Origin: Clostridiales bacterium | GTDB lineage: Bacteria > Bacillota > Clostridia > Oscillospirales > UBA644 | Assembly: GCA_003343705.1 (NCBI GenBank) | Contig: QAKR01000036.1 | Coordinates: 1 to 41,571, forward strand | Reading direction: 5' to 3' | DNA length: 41,571 nucleotides | Part shown: piece by piece, positions 8,265-15,455 of the stretch | How positions within the stretch are numbered: position 1 is the stretch's first letter | Layout: each line of letters opens with the position of its first letter | Notes under the pieces: model-generated | Told to the model about the DNA's origin: nothing | Seen by the model: the letters and a program-made list of their open reading frames with translations, nothing else | Database searches by the model: none | Position numbers and translations under genes: made by a program

Positions 8265-8341
8265 GGGTACATAGCTCAGTCGGTTAGAGCGCTCGCTTCA
8301 CATGCGAGAGGTCATGGGTTCGAGTCCCTTTGCGCCCACCA
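8265..8341 (+). tRNA. tRNA-Val (anticodon CAC), with imperfect acceptor and T stems
   Basis: A 77-nt cloverleaf with encoded CCA. D arm GCTC/GAGC, anticodon arm CTCGC-TTCACAT-GCGAG (anticodon CAC, reading GUG), T loop TTCGAGT. The 5' acceptor GGGTACA pairs with 3' TGCGCCC except for an A5-C68 mismatch (plus U4-G69), and the T stem ATGGG/CCCTT has a U-U mismatch. Both faults lie on the 3' strand, which is identical to the start of the downstream repeat unit. The rest is canonical. It may still function, but the 3' end looks exchanged. Confidence 0.85.
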
Positions 8342-8344
8342 TAC

Positions 8345-8373
8345 AAAACACTCGTCTTTTGACGGGTGTTTTA
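8345..8373 (+). terminator. Terminator hairpin after tRNA-Val (repeat copy 1)
   Basis: Stem AAAACACTCGTC / GACGGGTGTTTT with a TTTT loop and one G-T pair, followed by a T-rich tract. It is part of the repeat unit and would end the tRNA transcript. Confidence 0.85.
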
Positions 8374-8525
8374 TTATATCAATAAATAAAAGGGGCTCGA
8401 ACCGCAAGGGTTACGGCGTTATGAAAACGATTAATAATCGTTTTTAGCCGGAAGTAACGTAGAAAAGCAATAGCTTTTCAAGTTTTGTAGGCGAAGCCTA
8501 CTCTGCCCCTTTGCGCCCACCATAT

Positions 8526-8554
8526 AAAACACTCGTCTTTGGACGGGTGTTTTA
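8526..8554 (+). terminator. Terminator hairpin (repeat copy 2)
   Basis: Same stem as the hairpin 181 bp upstream, with a single change in the loop. It follows a tRNA 3'-end remnant that has no tRNA body. Confidence 0.75.
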
Positions 8555-8693
8555 TCATGTCAATAAATAAAAGGGGCTCGAACCGCAAGGGTTACGGCGT
8601 TATAAAAACGATTGATAATCGTTTTTAGCCGGAAGTAACGCAGAAAAGCGATAGCTTTTCAAGTTGGGTAGGAACACCTTTCAACTACTAAAG

Positions 8694-8722
8694 AAAACGG
8701 GCTTGTAAAACAAGCCCGTTTT
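8694..8722. terminator. Bidirectional intrinsic terminator
   Basis: 12-bp perfect stem AAAACGGGCTTG (8694-8705) / CAAGCCCGTTTT (8711-8722). On the minus strand it ends in TTTTCTTT and is the nearest terminator downstream of tyrS, about 170 nt after its stop. Confidence 0.85.
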
Positions 8723-8845
8723 GGGGTGAAATACGCCTTGTGCAGATGAAGGAACTTTCCTTAGTCGTTAATAAAATGATGCAGTTTCTTCACTTATTAT
8801 AATACGTGTTTCGTTTTATTAATAACTAAAGACAGTATTTATTTA

Positions 8846-8874
8846 TTGACAAATAACCAGAAAAACAATATAAT
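8846..8874 (+). promoter_or_regulatory. Orphan consensus promoter pointing into the 3' end of tyrS
   Basis: Perfect TTGACA (8846-8851), 17-bp spacer, TATAAT (8869-8874). No plus-strand gene follows; transcription would run antisense into tyrS from about 8881. It may drive an antisense RNA or be a relic of a lost tRNA gene. Confidence 0.5.
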
Positions 8875-8893
8875 CAGTGTATTACTATAGCAA

Positions 8894-10120
8894 TTAACTA
8901 TTGTAAGTTATTTTAATAAATTTCTTCTTTCCGCGCTTTACTACGATACCCTCTGACCCTATATCCGTTTTTGAGAATAACAGCTTGCAATCGCTTATCT
9001 TTTCGTCTCCGACCATCACTCCGCCTTGTTCTACAGCACGTCGGCCTTCAGATCTCGAGGGCACTAGCCCTGTTTTTTGCAGTATGGAGAGGATATCGAT
9101 AGATTCTTCTGTAAAATCAGAATCCGTCAACTCAAACGCAGGCATACTTGCTGCATCTCCCTGACCGAACAATGCTCTTGCTGCATCCTGAGCTTTTATT
9201 GCCTCGTCCTCTCCGTGAATAAGTTTTGTAAGTTCAAATGCAAGGATTTCTTTTGCAGTGTTTAAGCGGCAACCTTCCCAGCTATCCATTTCATTGATCT
9301 GATCTAAAGGAAGAAAAGTGAGCATTCGTATACATTTCAGGACATCAGCATCAGCAACATTTCTCCAATATTGATAAAAATCAAAGGGTGAAGTTTTTTC
9401 AGGGTCGAGCCATACGGCTCCGTTTGCCGTTTTTCCCATTTTTTTACCTTCGGAGTTGAGCAGCAGGGTAATCGTCATTGCATATGCATCTTTACCCAGC
9501 TTTCTGCGAATAAGATCTGTTCCTCCAAGCATATTTGACCATTGGTCATCCCCGCCAAACTGCATATTGCAACCGTATTTTTTATACAAGAAATAGAAGT
9601 CGTAAGATTGCATTATCATATAGTTGAATTCAAGGAATGAAAGACCTTTTTCCATTCTTTGCTTGTAGCATTCAGCTCTGAGCATGTTATTTACGGAAAA
9701 ACATGCGCCCACATCTCTGAGCATGTCTATATAGTTTAATTCAAGCAGCCAGTCTGCGTTATTAACCATTATAGCCTTGCCCTCACCAAAATCAATAAAT
9801 CGTTCCATCTGTTTTTTGAAGCAGTCACAGTTGTGCTGTATGGTTTCGGGTGTCAAAACGTTTCGCATATCCGATCTGCCGGAAGGGTCACCAATATAGC
9901 CCGTACCGCCTCCGATAAGGACGACAGGCTTGTTACCGGCCATCTGCAATCGTTTCATCAGGCACAGTGCCATAAAATGTCCTACATGCAGACTGTCCGC
10001 AGTTGGGTCAAATCCTATATAGAATGTCGCTTTACCGTAATTGATAAGTTCTTTAATTTCTGTCTCATCTGTCACTTGGGCAATAAGCCCTCTTGCAACG
10101 AGTTCATCGTAAATTTTCAT
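8894..10120 (-). CDS. tyrS: Tyrosyl-tRNA synthetase
   Basis: Encodes 408 residues, full length. It charges tRNA-Tyr with tyrosine in the cytoplasm. Class I features: HIGH-type HVGH at 45-48, the tyrosine pocket (FGGDDQWSN, about 188-196), and the KMSKS equivalent KKMGKT at 226-231. A C-terminal S4 RNA-binding domain spans about 345-405 (VPSRSEGRRAVEQGG). SD AGGAGG lies 9 nt before the ATG. It is preceded by a T-box leader with a tyrosine specifier codon, so expression rises when tRNA-Tyr is uncharged. Single-gene transcript. Confidence 0.97.
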   Translation of the reverse strand: MKIYDELVARGLIAQVTDETEIKELINYGKATFYIGFDPTADSLHVGHFMALCLMKRLQMAGNKPVVLIGGGTGYIGDPSGRSDMRNVLTPETIQHNCDCFKKQMERFIDFGEGKAIMVNNADWLLELNYIDMLRDVGACFSVNNMLRAECYKQRMEKGLSFLEFNYMIMQSYDFYFLYKKYGCNMQFGGDDQWSNMLGGTDLIRRKLGKDAYAMTITLLLNSEGKKMGKTANGAVWLDPEKTSPFDFYQYWRNVADADVLKCIRMLTFLPLDQINEMDSWEGCRLNTAKEILAFELTKLIHGEDEAIKAQDAARALFGQGDAASMPAFELTDSDFTEESIDILSILQKTGLVPSRSEGRRAVEQGGVMVGDEKISDCKLLFSKTDIGSEGIVVKRGKKKFIKITYNS

Positions 10121-10141
10121 TTATAAGCCTCCTCTTAAGTT

Positions 10142-10415
10142 TGAAAAAATAAAAATGTCCTTGGGAACATAAGCTCCCAAGGACGGATATAACCGTGTTA
10201 CCACCTTGTTTTATATGCACCTCACGGTACATACCTCTGTGAGTATTAATACTCTGTCCTTTTTACGGTGGACATCCGTCACAGCCTACTGACATGATAT
10301 ATGTGTTCGGTGCGCAGCTCCGGGATGTATTCACCGACCTGACACCTGCACCTCTCAGCATCCGGTAACTCTCTTTAGGCACGTTTGTCGGCTACTTGTT
10401 CCCCTCACAGCTTTT
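10142..10415 (-). promoter_or_regulatory. T-box leader (tyrosine) of tyrS
   Basis: On the minus strand, in order: an AG-box-like segment (GATGCTGAGAGGTGCAGG); the specifier UAC at 10329-10327 within GAATACATCC; the conserved T-box AAGGTGGTAACACGG (10207-10193); and a terminator with 10-bp stem GTCCTTGGGA/TCCCAAGGAC (10184-10157) and T run. Uncharged tRNA-Tyr should pair with the specifier and the T-box to form the antiterminator. Confidence 0.95.
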
Positions 10416-10420
10416 GAATT

Positions 10421-10449
10421 ATTCTACTACATTTATTATGATTTGTCAA
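10421..10449 (-). promoter_or_regulatory. Promoter of T-box/tyrS
   Basis: Minus strand TTGACA (10444-10449), 17-bp spacer, TAGAAT (10421-10426), placed just upstream of the T-box leader. Confidence 0.88.
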
Positions 10450-10804
10450 TACCTAAAAAATAAATAGCTGGGCTTTTCAGCTTAATATATGGGTTTTAAC
10501 AACTACTTTTGATCACTTTACACTGTACTTTAATGCTTTCTTATTTTAAAGCCGTAAATTCTTTCTATAAATATTAAAATTGTACCAGCTCACCTTTTCT
10601 CGCAGAGCTTATAAAAACTTTAATTATGTTTTTAATATATTTTTTAGATTTGTAAAGAACAATCATTACATAAAGCACTTGCTGCCTTTTGTTGATATAA
10701 TCATTTTCTTGTTTCTTAGCTTTAAGCTTAACAAATAGGCGTTGCTTTATAAAAATATTATGCATTATATCTGCGTTAATATCAAGTTATATAAAATTAT
10801 ATCC
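10450..10804. other. Gene-free AT-rich spacer
   Basis: About 355 bp between the tyrS promoter and the next promoter. I see a weak hairpin (AGCTG...CAGCT near 10466-10481) and a low-complexity Lys/Ile-rich 63-codon ORF on the minus strand (10574-10765) without a convincing start signal, which I do not call as a gene. No RNA gene or repeat recognised. Confidence 0.5.
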
Positions 10805-10833
10805 TTGATTTTTTTAATATAATATGTTAAAAT
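10805..10833 (+). promoter_or_regulatory. Promoter of YaiI/YqxD gene
   Basis: TTGATT (10805-10810), 17-bp spacer, TAAAAT (10828-10833) with TGT directly upstream (extended -10). Confidence 0.65.
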
Positions 10834-10861
10834 ATATATATAATATATTTAAGAGGTAACA

Positions 10862-11305
10862 ATGACTGTTTATATTGATGCAGATGCATGCCCGGTAGTT
10901 AAAATAGCAGAAAATATTTCCAAACTTCATGGCGTACCGGTTGTTTTGCTTTGTGATACTAATCATATTCTCCGTTCTGATTATTCAAATGTTGAAGTTA
11001 TAGATGCTGGCGCAGACTCTGTTGATTTTGCACTTGTTAATCGTTGCGGGAAAGGTGACATTGTTATAACACAAGATTACGGAGTGGCGGCTATGGCACT
11101 TTCCAAAGGAGCCCATGCTATACATCAAAATGGGAAAATCTACAGTGAAAATAACATTGACGGGCTTTTAGCACAGAGGTTTATTGCAAAAGAGGCGCGA
11201 AGAGCCTCATCAAAAAATCATTTAAAAGGGCCAAAAAAGCGAACATCTGAAGATGATAAAAATTTTGAACTTGCTTTTGAAAAGCTGCTAATTAAATTAG
11301 TATAA
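10862..11305 (+). CDS. YaiI/YqxD family (UPF0178, DUF188) protein
   Basis: Encodes 147 residues, full length for the family. The N-terminal IDADACPV motif and the later DIVITQDYGVA segment are the family signature and resemble the acidic metal-binding sites of PIN/NYN-type nuclease folds. The C-terminal region is basic (KGPKKRTSEDD). A nuclease-like role is suggested by fold, but no biochemical function is established. SD AGAGGT lies 5 nt before the ATG. Monocistronic; convergent with the pentapeptide-repeat gene only 10 nt away, with no clear terminator between. Confidence 0.92.
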   Translation: MTVYIDADACPVVKIAENISKLHGVPVVLLCDTNHILRSDYSNVEVIDAGADSVDFALVNRCGKGDIVITQDYGVAAMALSKGAHAIHQNGKIYSENNIDGLLAQRFIAKEARRASSKNHLKGPKKRTSEDDKNFELAFEKLLIKLV

Positions 11306-11315
11306 TACATATATT

Positions 11316-11918
11316 TTACGTTATTTTAACACCTAAGAGTTTAATAATATCTTCGGCTTGATTGCCCGATATTTTTAATCCTGAAAGCTCTTTGTAAGTG
11401 TCACTTACGGTTAATCCTTCTATCTGACAAGTTGAAAGATCAACACCCTTTAAACATGTTTTAAAGAATGAAATATTATGCATAATACAATTAGAAAAGT
11501 TTTGCTTTTTAAATACAACCTCCGTAAACAGCGTTTCTTTTAAATCGCATTCTTCAAAAGAAGTAGAGTTATATACCGAGGATGAAAAGTTTGCATATTT
11601 TAGAGAGCAATTTGAAAATATGCAGTCGGTTTGGCGGCTTTTGATAAAAACAGCCCCATCACCCTTACAGTATAAAAAGTTAGTTTTTTGAAAATAGCTT
11701 TCGGTAAAATTACTGTTAGAGAAATCGCAGTTTTCGAAAACCGTATTATAAAAGGAAGCATTTGAAAAATCACACTTTTCAAATCGACATTTTTTGAAGA
11801 CCACTGAATTAAATTCTGTTCTGTAAAAATCAGCTTTAATTAGATATTCATTTTCAAAATTAAAACCTTTTACGCATTCATCTTCGTCTTTAACTTCTAA
11901 AATAGGATTATCAAGCAT
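11316..11918 (-). CDS. Pentapeptide-repeat protein
   Basis: Encodes 200 residues from the ATG at 11918, which follows GAGGTGG at a good distance; the upstream in-frame ATG at 11948 overlaps the -10 element and is rejected. From about residue 20 to 185 the sequence has the A(D/N)LxX-like five-residue periodicity with F or C at the centre (CDFSNASFYN, CDFSNSNFTE, CDLKETLFTE), predicting a right-handed beta-helix. Cytoplasmic, no signal peptide. Related folds include gyrase-protecting Qnr/MfpA proteins, but the family is broad, so drug resistance cannot be claimed. Confidence 0.9.
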   Translation of the reverse strand: MLDNPILEVKDEDECVKGFNFENEYLIKADFYRTEFNSVVFKKCRFEKCDFSNASFYNTVFENCDFSNSNFTESYFQKTNFLYCKGDGAVFIKSRQTDCIFSNCSLKYANFSSSVYNSTSFEECDLKETLFTEVVFKKQNFSNCIMHNISFFKTCLKGVDLSTCQIEGLTVSDTYKELSGLKISGNQAEDIIKLLGVKIT

Positions 11919-11936
11919 TTTACCACCTCGGATAAC

Positions 11937-11965
11937 ATTATATAACAACCTTATATTAATGTCAA
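11937..11965 (-). promoter_or_regulatory. Promoter of pentapeptide-repeat gene
   Basis: Minus strand perfect TTGACA (11960-11965), 17-bp spacer, TATAAT (11937-11942). Transcription would start only a few nt before the SD, giving a very short leader. Confidence 0.88.
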
Positions 11966-11998
11966 CCGATTAATTATAAATTTAAGGAGGCTTTAGCC

Positions 11999-12505
11999 AT
12001 GACAACAACTGAAACAATAAGAAAAAGAAGAAGTGTAAGAAAATATCGAAGCGATGAGAAAATACCGCAAAAAGATATACAACTTATACTTGAAGCCGCA
12101 ATGATGGCACCCAGCGCTTGTAACTCTCGCCCTTGGGAATTCATTGTAATTAACAGTGATGAAATGAAACAACAGATAACTCAAATCCATCCGTATGCAA
12201 AACATCTAAAAGATGCAGCAATAGGTATTTTAGTATGTGGGCTTCCTGATTTGCAACAAGGAAAAAGTGAGGGCTTTTGGCCTCAAGATTGTGCTGCAGC
12301 AACACAAAATATACTTTTACAAGCAACTGAATTGGGTTATGGAACTTGTTGGTGTGGAGTTTATCCGAAAACAAACCTTACGGAGAGTTTTCAAAAGCTC
12401 TTAAATATTACGTCCATGCCAGTTTCGTTAATTACTATTGGTGTTTCAGAAGATGAACCTGCTCCACGCGGCTTTTATGATGAGACAAAAGTAAAATCTA
12501 TATAA
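11999..12505 (+). CDS. Nitroreductase-family FMN oxidoreductase
   Basis: Encodes 168 residues. Typical features: RRSVRKY near the N-terminus (FMN phosphate binding), MMAPSACNSRPWEF (35-48), and the C-terminal LITIGVSEDEPAPR (about 139-152). It should bind FMN and reduce substrates with NAD(P)H in the cytoplasm; the natural substrate is unknown. Length is at the short end of the family but all landmarks are present. Strong SD AAGGAGG (11984-11990), 8 nt before the ATG. Divergent from the pentapeptide-repeat gene; its own promoter is not clear. Confidence 0.9.
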   Translation: MTTTETIRKRRSVRKYRSDEKIPQKDIQLILEAAMMAPSACNSRPWEFIVINSDEMKQQITQIHPYAKHLKDAAIGILVCGLPDLQQGKSEGFWPQDCAAATQNILLQATELGYGTCWCGVYPKTNLTESFQKLLNITSMPVSLITIGVSEDEPAPRGFYDETKVKSI

Positions 12506-12585
12506 TTAATTAGGTATAACTATTAGTGTTTAAATTTTATTCATCTTTCTCAGCTTGTACTTTATGACATAAATTAAAATTATAC

Positions 12586-12624
12586 AATACGGATATTGAC
12601 ATATCCGTATTTCTTTGTTATAAT
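12586..12624 (+). promoter_or_regulatory. Promoter with perfect 26-bp palindromic operator, marR-degV
   Basis: TTGACA (12596-12601), 17-bp spacer, TATAAT (12619-12624). A perfect inverted repeat with 11-bp arms AATACGGATAT (12586-12596) and ATATCCGTATT (12601-12611), spacer TGAC, covers the -35 hexamer. The position next to a MarR gene strongly suggests autorepression. Confidence 0.88.
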
Positions 12625-12665
12625 TGTTTTAAGTTAAAACTTTTTTATATTGAAAGGATATTAAA

Positions 12666-13118
12666 ATGAAAAAGTATGATAATGAATTAAATACATTTTT
12701 CATAAGAACATTTAACAAAATATTAAACAGCGAAGAACGAACTTTACAAAGAAGCAAAATCCCTGATCTTTCCGTAAAAGAACTTCATATTATTGAAGCT
12801 GTAGGTCTTTTAGAGCCGGAAAAGAAAAGCACTATGAGCAATCTTGCTGTAAATGTAGGGATATCCGTGGGAGCCCTAACAACTGCTGTTAATGCAATTG
12901 TTCGTAAAGGATATCTGACTCGCGCTGGCGATGAAAACGACAGGCGTAAAGTATATATATTTTTAACTGAAAGCGGAAAAAAAGCTTTTTTATTACACGA
13001 AAAATACCATAAAAATATGATAAACGGAATAACATCCGTTTTGACTGAACCCGAACTTGATACGCTTATAAAATCTCTTGCTACATTAAGCGAGTTTTTT
13101 GAAAATACTAAATTATAA
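12666..13118 (+). CDS. MarR-family transcriptional regulator
   Basis: Encodes 150 residues with a winged helix-turn-helix (about 30-100): LSVKELHIIEAVGLLE, TMSNLAVNVGISVGALTTAVNAIVRKGYLTR, and the wing with the DENDRRKVYIFLTE signature of MarR proteins. N- and C-terminal helices would form the dimer interface. SD AAAGGA about 8 nt before the ATG. Upstream lies a perfect palindrome over the -35, probably its own binding site. The next gene, 32 nt downstream, is a DegV fatty-acid-binding protein, so a lipid ligand (as in FabT-type MarR regulators) is a reasonable guess, not shown. Confidence 0.93.
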   Translation: MKKYDNELNTFFIRTFNKILNSEERTLQRSKIPDLSVKELHIIEAVGLLEPEKKSTMSNLAVNVGISVGALTTAVNAIVRKGYLTRAGDENDRRKVYIFLTESGKKAFLLHEKYHKNMINGITSVLTEPELDTLIKSLATLSEFFENTKL

Positions 13119-13150
13119 TCCAGAATAAAATTTTTATTAAAGGAGTTTTT

Positions 13151-13966
13151 ATGAAAATTATAACAGACAGCACTTGTGATATGCCTTTTAACGAGGCTAA
13201 TGCGTCAGGAATAGAAATGATTCCGATGAAGCTTTGCTTCGGAGAAGAGGAATATGTTGATAAAATAACAATAACTGATGAAGAATTTTATAAAAAATTA
13301 TCCGAATGTAAAACACCACCCAAAACAACTCTTATAAACAGCGGACAATTTTTAGAAGTTTTTGATAAATATAAAGATGAAGAAATTCTTATATTATGTA
13401 TATCTTCAGGTCTTTCAGGAACATATAACTGTGCACGCGTGGCCTGTGAAATGTCAGGCCGAAACGATATTTATTTAATAGATTCAAAATCTGTAACCGT
13501 GGGCTTGATGCTTTTGGTAAATGAAGCGGTAAAGATGAGAGATGAAGGCAAGGATATTAAAGAGATTTATGAAACACTTCTTGATTTCCGTGAAAAAGTT
13601 AAAATAGTTGCAGTTCTTGACACTTTAAAATATCTTGTTTTGGGCGGTCGAATATCAGGATTTGCAGGGCATGTAGGAACCTTGCTTAATATTAAACCTC
13701 TTATTTGTTCCGAAAACGGAGGTATAATAAATAGCGGAAAAGCCAGGGGCAGAGCGGCTGCTCTTGAAAAATTAAAACAAGATGTTTTTGAGAACTTTAA
13801 AATGGATCCTTCAAAACCGATTTTATACGTACATGGCGGAGATATAGATGCAATTGCTGAACTCAAAAAGCTTGTAGGCAGAGAAGCACCTGCTTATACC
13901 ATAGGTAGTGTTGTAGGAACTCATGCAGGGCCGGGAGCCGTAGGGCTTGCCTATTTTATGGAATAG
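13151..13966 (+). CDS. DegV-family fatty-acid-binding protein (FakB-like)
   Basis: Encodes 271 residues, full length. Signature motifs: IITDSTCDMP at the N-terminus, SSGLSGTYNCA (about 84-94), the Ser/Thr lipid-carboxylate contacts of the family, DTLKYLVLGGRIS (157-169), and the C-terminal GSVVGTHAGPGAVGLAYF. DegV/FakB proteins hold a fatty acid so that a FakA kinase can phosphorylate it for membrane lipid synthesis; no fakA is in the window. SD AAAGGAG lies before the ATG. Co-transcribed with the MarR gene and ended by a good terminator. Confidence 0.94.
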   Translation: MKIITDSTCDMPFNEANASGIEMIPMKLCFGEEEYVDKITITDEEFYKKLSECKTPPKTTLINSGQFLEVFDKYKDEEILILCISSGLSGTYNCARVACEMSGRNDIYLIDSKSVTVGLMLLVNEAVKMRDEGKDIKEIYETLLDFREKVKIVAVLDTLKYLVLGGRISGFAGHVGTLLNIKPLICSENGGIINSGKARGRAAALEKLKQDVFENFKMDPSKPILYVHGGDIDAIAELKKLVGREAPAYTIGSVVGTHAGPGAVGLAYFME

Positions 13967-13984
13967 GTATATTCTAAATTTAAT

Positions 13985-14015
13985 AAAAGCACCACAGGTT
14001 TCAGTGGTGCTTTTA
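13985..14015 (+). terminator. Intrinsic terminator of marR-degV
   Basis: 11-bp perfect stem AAAAGCACCAC (13985-13995) / GTGGTGCTTTT (14004-14014), loop of 8 nt. Confidence 0.93.
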
Positions 14016-14052
14016 TATGTGTTAATTATATTTGATTTTTTATTGACTTTTA

Positions 14053-14081
14053 TTGACTATCTGCTTTACTGATCGTATAAT
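14053..14081 (+). promoter_or_regulatory. Promoter of the dockerin protein gene
   Basis: TTGACT (14053-14058), 17-bp spacer, TATAAT (14076-14081). It leaves a leader of about 110 nt before the ATG in which I recognise no riboswitch. Confidence 0.78.
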
Positions 14082-14198
14082 ATTAATGTAATCTCATTAA
14101 TTTATCTTTTACTAATTGATTAAAGAGGTGCAAGTTTTAATTACATAATGGGAGGATCATTAAAAGTTTAGTATTAAAAATATAAAGGAGAGAATTTA

Positions 14199-15296
14199 AT
14201 GAAAAAGTTTTTAAAAATTACAGCTTGCACAATTATTTTCACGTTGTTAACAAATATATTTTATTTATCAGCTTCAGCAGAAGAAATAACTAAAGAATGG
14301 GATTATCACAACAGCATAGAAGTACGTGCTATCGTATCTGATGATAAGGTATTTTCCCCAGCGGATTTTACGCAAGTAAAATGCTCAAAAGTTATAGTCG
14401 CAAGTAAAGAGAAATACCAAGACAATTATCAGTATAGTTTAATTATCGTCATAAATGATACATCTACTGATGAAGAATTAGATGCCGCGGTAACAGCTAT
14501 ATCAGCAAACCCAATCGTTAAATGGGCAGCAAGAAACAGCTACGCACCGTTCGAATCAAAAATCACGCTTAACAACAACAGCTTAAAGCTCAGAGTAGGT
14601 GAAAAGGCCGACTTAAAAGTAGCTAGTGAAAAACTTTGTTCTTATGATAAATCCAGAGGAGGTCTTAAAATTCGTTTAGATCCGCAGGTTTATGATATTG
14701 ACAAGATAACAGAAAACACTTTTTCCAACTACGGAATAATTATTCATAATCGCTTACCGGTCGGCGGAGCTGTTAGTTTTACATATTTATTAGCTAATGT
14801 TATTGCTAAAACAGACGACAGAATATACGACTCAGTCTGTGCAATAGATACATTTTCAAGATTACCCGGTATACTAAGCATTGATTTTGACCCTCTTCTT
14901 ACAGGAGCTCTTCCCTCAGAAATATGGGAAACAAATAATAAAGAAGTAGCAAATTTTACAGAAGATATGTCTACTAAAGAAAAGATTGGTACTTTAGATA
15001 AAACTGTTACAGTTGAAGCTTTAAAAATCGGAACAGCAATAATTTCTGTCACACGATCAAATTCAGTAGGAGCTTCCGCCACGGAAAATTGCATTATTGC
15101 CGTTTATACACCATTTGATGTATCCGGCGACGGTAAAATAGCTTTAAATGATGCAATGTTATCTTTTCAATATGTAGCAGGAAAAATATTGCTTGAGTTT
15201 CATCAATTAGCCGCTGCAGACGTGAATGAAGATAATAATGTTACACTTATTGACGCAATGATACACTTTAAAAACATTGCAGGCAAAACTCTTTAA
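14199..15296 (+). CDS. Secreted protein with C-terminal dockerin (type I-like)
   Basis: Encodes 365 residues. Sec signal peptide (1 to about 28, ending near SASAEE). The middle has a segment like a bacterial Ig-like/BIG2 start (SLKLRVGEKADLKV, about 128-141) and no catalytic domain that I recognise. Residues 305-365 form a dockerin: two calcium-loop/F-helix halves, DVSGDGKIALNDA and DVNEDNNVTLIDA, each followed by a helix (MLSFQYVAGK and MIHFKNIAGK). Dockerins bind cohesins on scaffoldin or surface proteins, so it should attach to a cell-surface or secreted complex. Strong SD AAAGGAGAG, own promoter, own terminator. Role of the middle region unknown. Confidence 0.85.
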   Translation: MKKFLKITACTIIFTLLTNIFYLSASAEEITKEWDYHNSIEVRAIVSDDKVFSPADFTQVKCSKVIVASKEKYQDNYQYSLIIVINDTSTDEELDAAVTAISANPIVKWAARNSYAPFESKITLNNNSLKLRVGEKADLKVASEKLCSYDKSRGGLKIRLDPQVYDIDKITENTFSNYGIIIHNRLPVGGAVSFTYLLANVIAKTDDRIYDSVCAIDTFSRLPGILSIDFDPLLTGALPSEIWETNNKEVANFTEDMSTKEKIGTLDKTVTVEALKIGTAIISVTRSNSVGASATENCIIAVYTPFDVSGDGKIALNDAMLSFQYVAGKILLEFHQLAAADVNEDNNVTLIDAMIHFKNIAGKTL

Positions 15297-15327
15297 TTTT
15301 GCAACAAATATATAAGATTAGCTACAT

Positions 15328-15366
15328 GAGGCTTTCGCTTTTTTATATATGCGAAAGCCTCTTGAA
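15328..15366 (+). terminator. Intrinsic terminator after the dockerin gene
   Basis: 11-bp perfect stem GAGGCTTTCGC (15328-15338) / GCGAAAGCCTC (15351-15361), 12-nt loop, followed by a weak T-rich tract. Confidence 0.82.
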
Positions 15367-15390
15367 TATTTTTATTAAATATGGTATAAT
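15362..15390 (+). promoter_or_regulatory. Promoter of zapA-like/U32 operon
   Basis: TTGAAT (15362-15367), 17-bp spacer, TATAAT (15385-15390) with TGG before it (extended -10). Abuts the preceding terminator. Confidence 0.78.
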
Positions 15391-15455
15391 ATCAATAATT
15401 AGCAGCAAAGCAACCTTTAAGTAACTTTATAACAAATTTATAAGAGGTGATAGCT

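Larger units (their letters stand above)
8326..8675 (+). repeat. 181-bp structured tandem repeat carrying a tRNA 3' end (two copies)
   Basis: Two head-to-tail copies, offset exactly 181 bp (8326-8506 and 8507 to about 8675). Each begins with a tRNA 3' end (CCCTTTGCGCCCACCA), then a terminator-like hairpin, then a series of hairpins. In copy 1: GTTACGGC (8410-8417) with GCCG-gaa-GTAAC (8447-8458) enclosing AAAACGAT/ATCGTTTT; GAAAAGC/GCTTTTC (8462-8479); GTAGGC/GCCTAC (8487-8501). AAAGGGGC (8389-8396) can pair with GCCCCTTT (8505-8512) to close the whole set. Differences between the copies fall almost entirely in loops or linkers. Copy 2 degenerates at its 3' end. No ORF or transposase is present. 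Together with the following hairpin it fills the gene-free stretch 8342-8893. Confidence 0.85.

Noticed and set aside
8063..8287. 74-codon ORF running from the MDR gene into the tRNA
   Set aside because: Overlaps the MDR gene in another frame, crosses a terminator and enters the tRNA.
8326..8523. Integrase att site pair of a mobile island
   Set aside because: The tRNA 3'-end duplication resembles att sites, but only about 165 bp lies between copies and no integrase is present; kept as a repeat instead.
8326..8675. CRISPR-like repeat
   Set aside because: Only two long copies in direct tandem, no short repeat/spacer pattern and no cas genes.
10574..10765. 63-codon minus-strand ORF in the tyrS-yaiI spacer
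   Set aside because: Lys/Ile-rich low-complexity sequence in AT-rich DNA, no convincing RBS or family.
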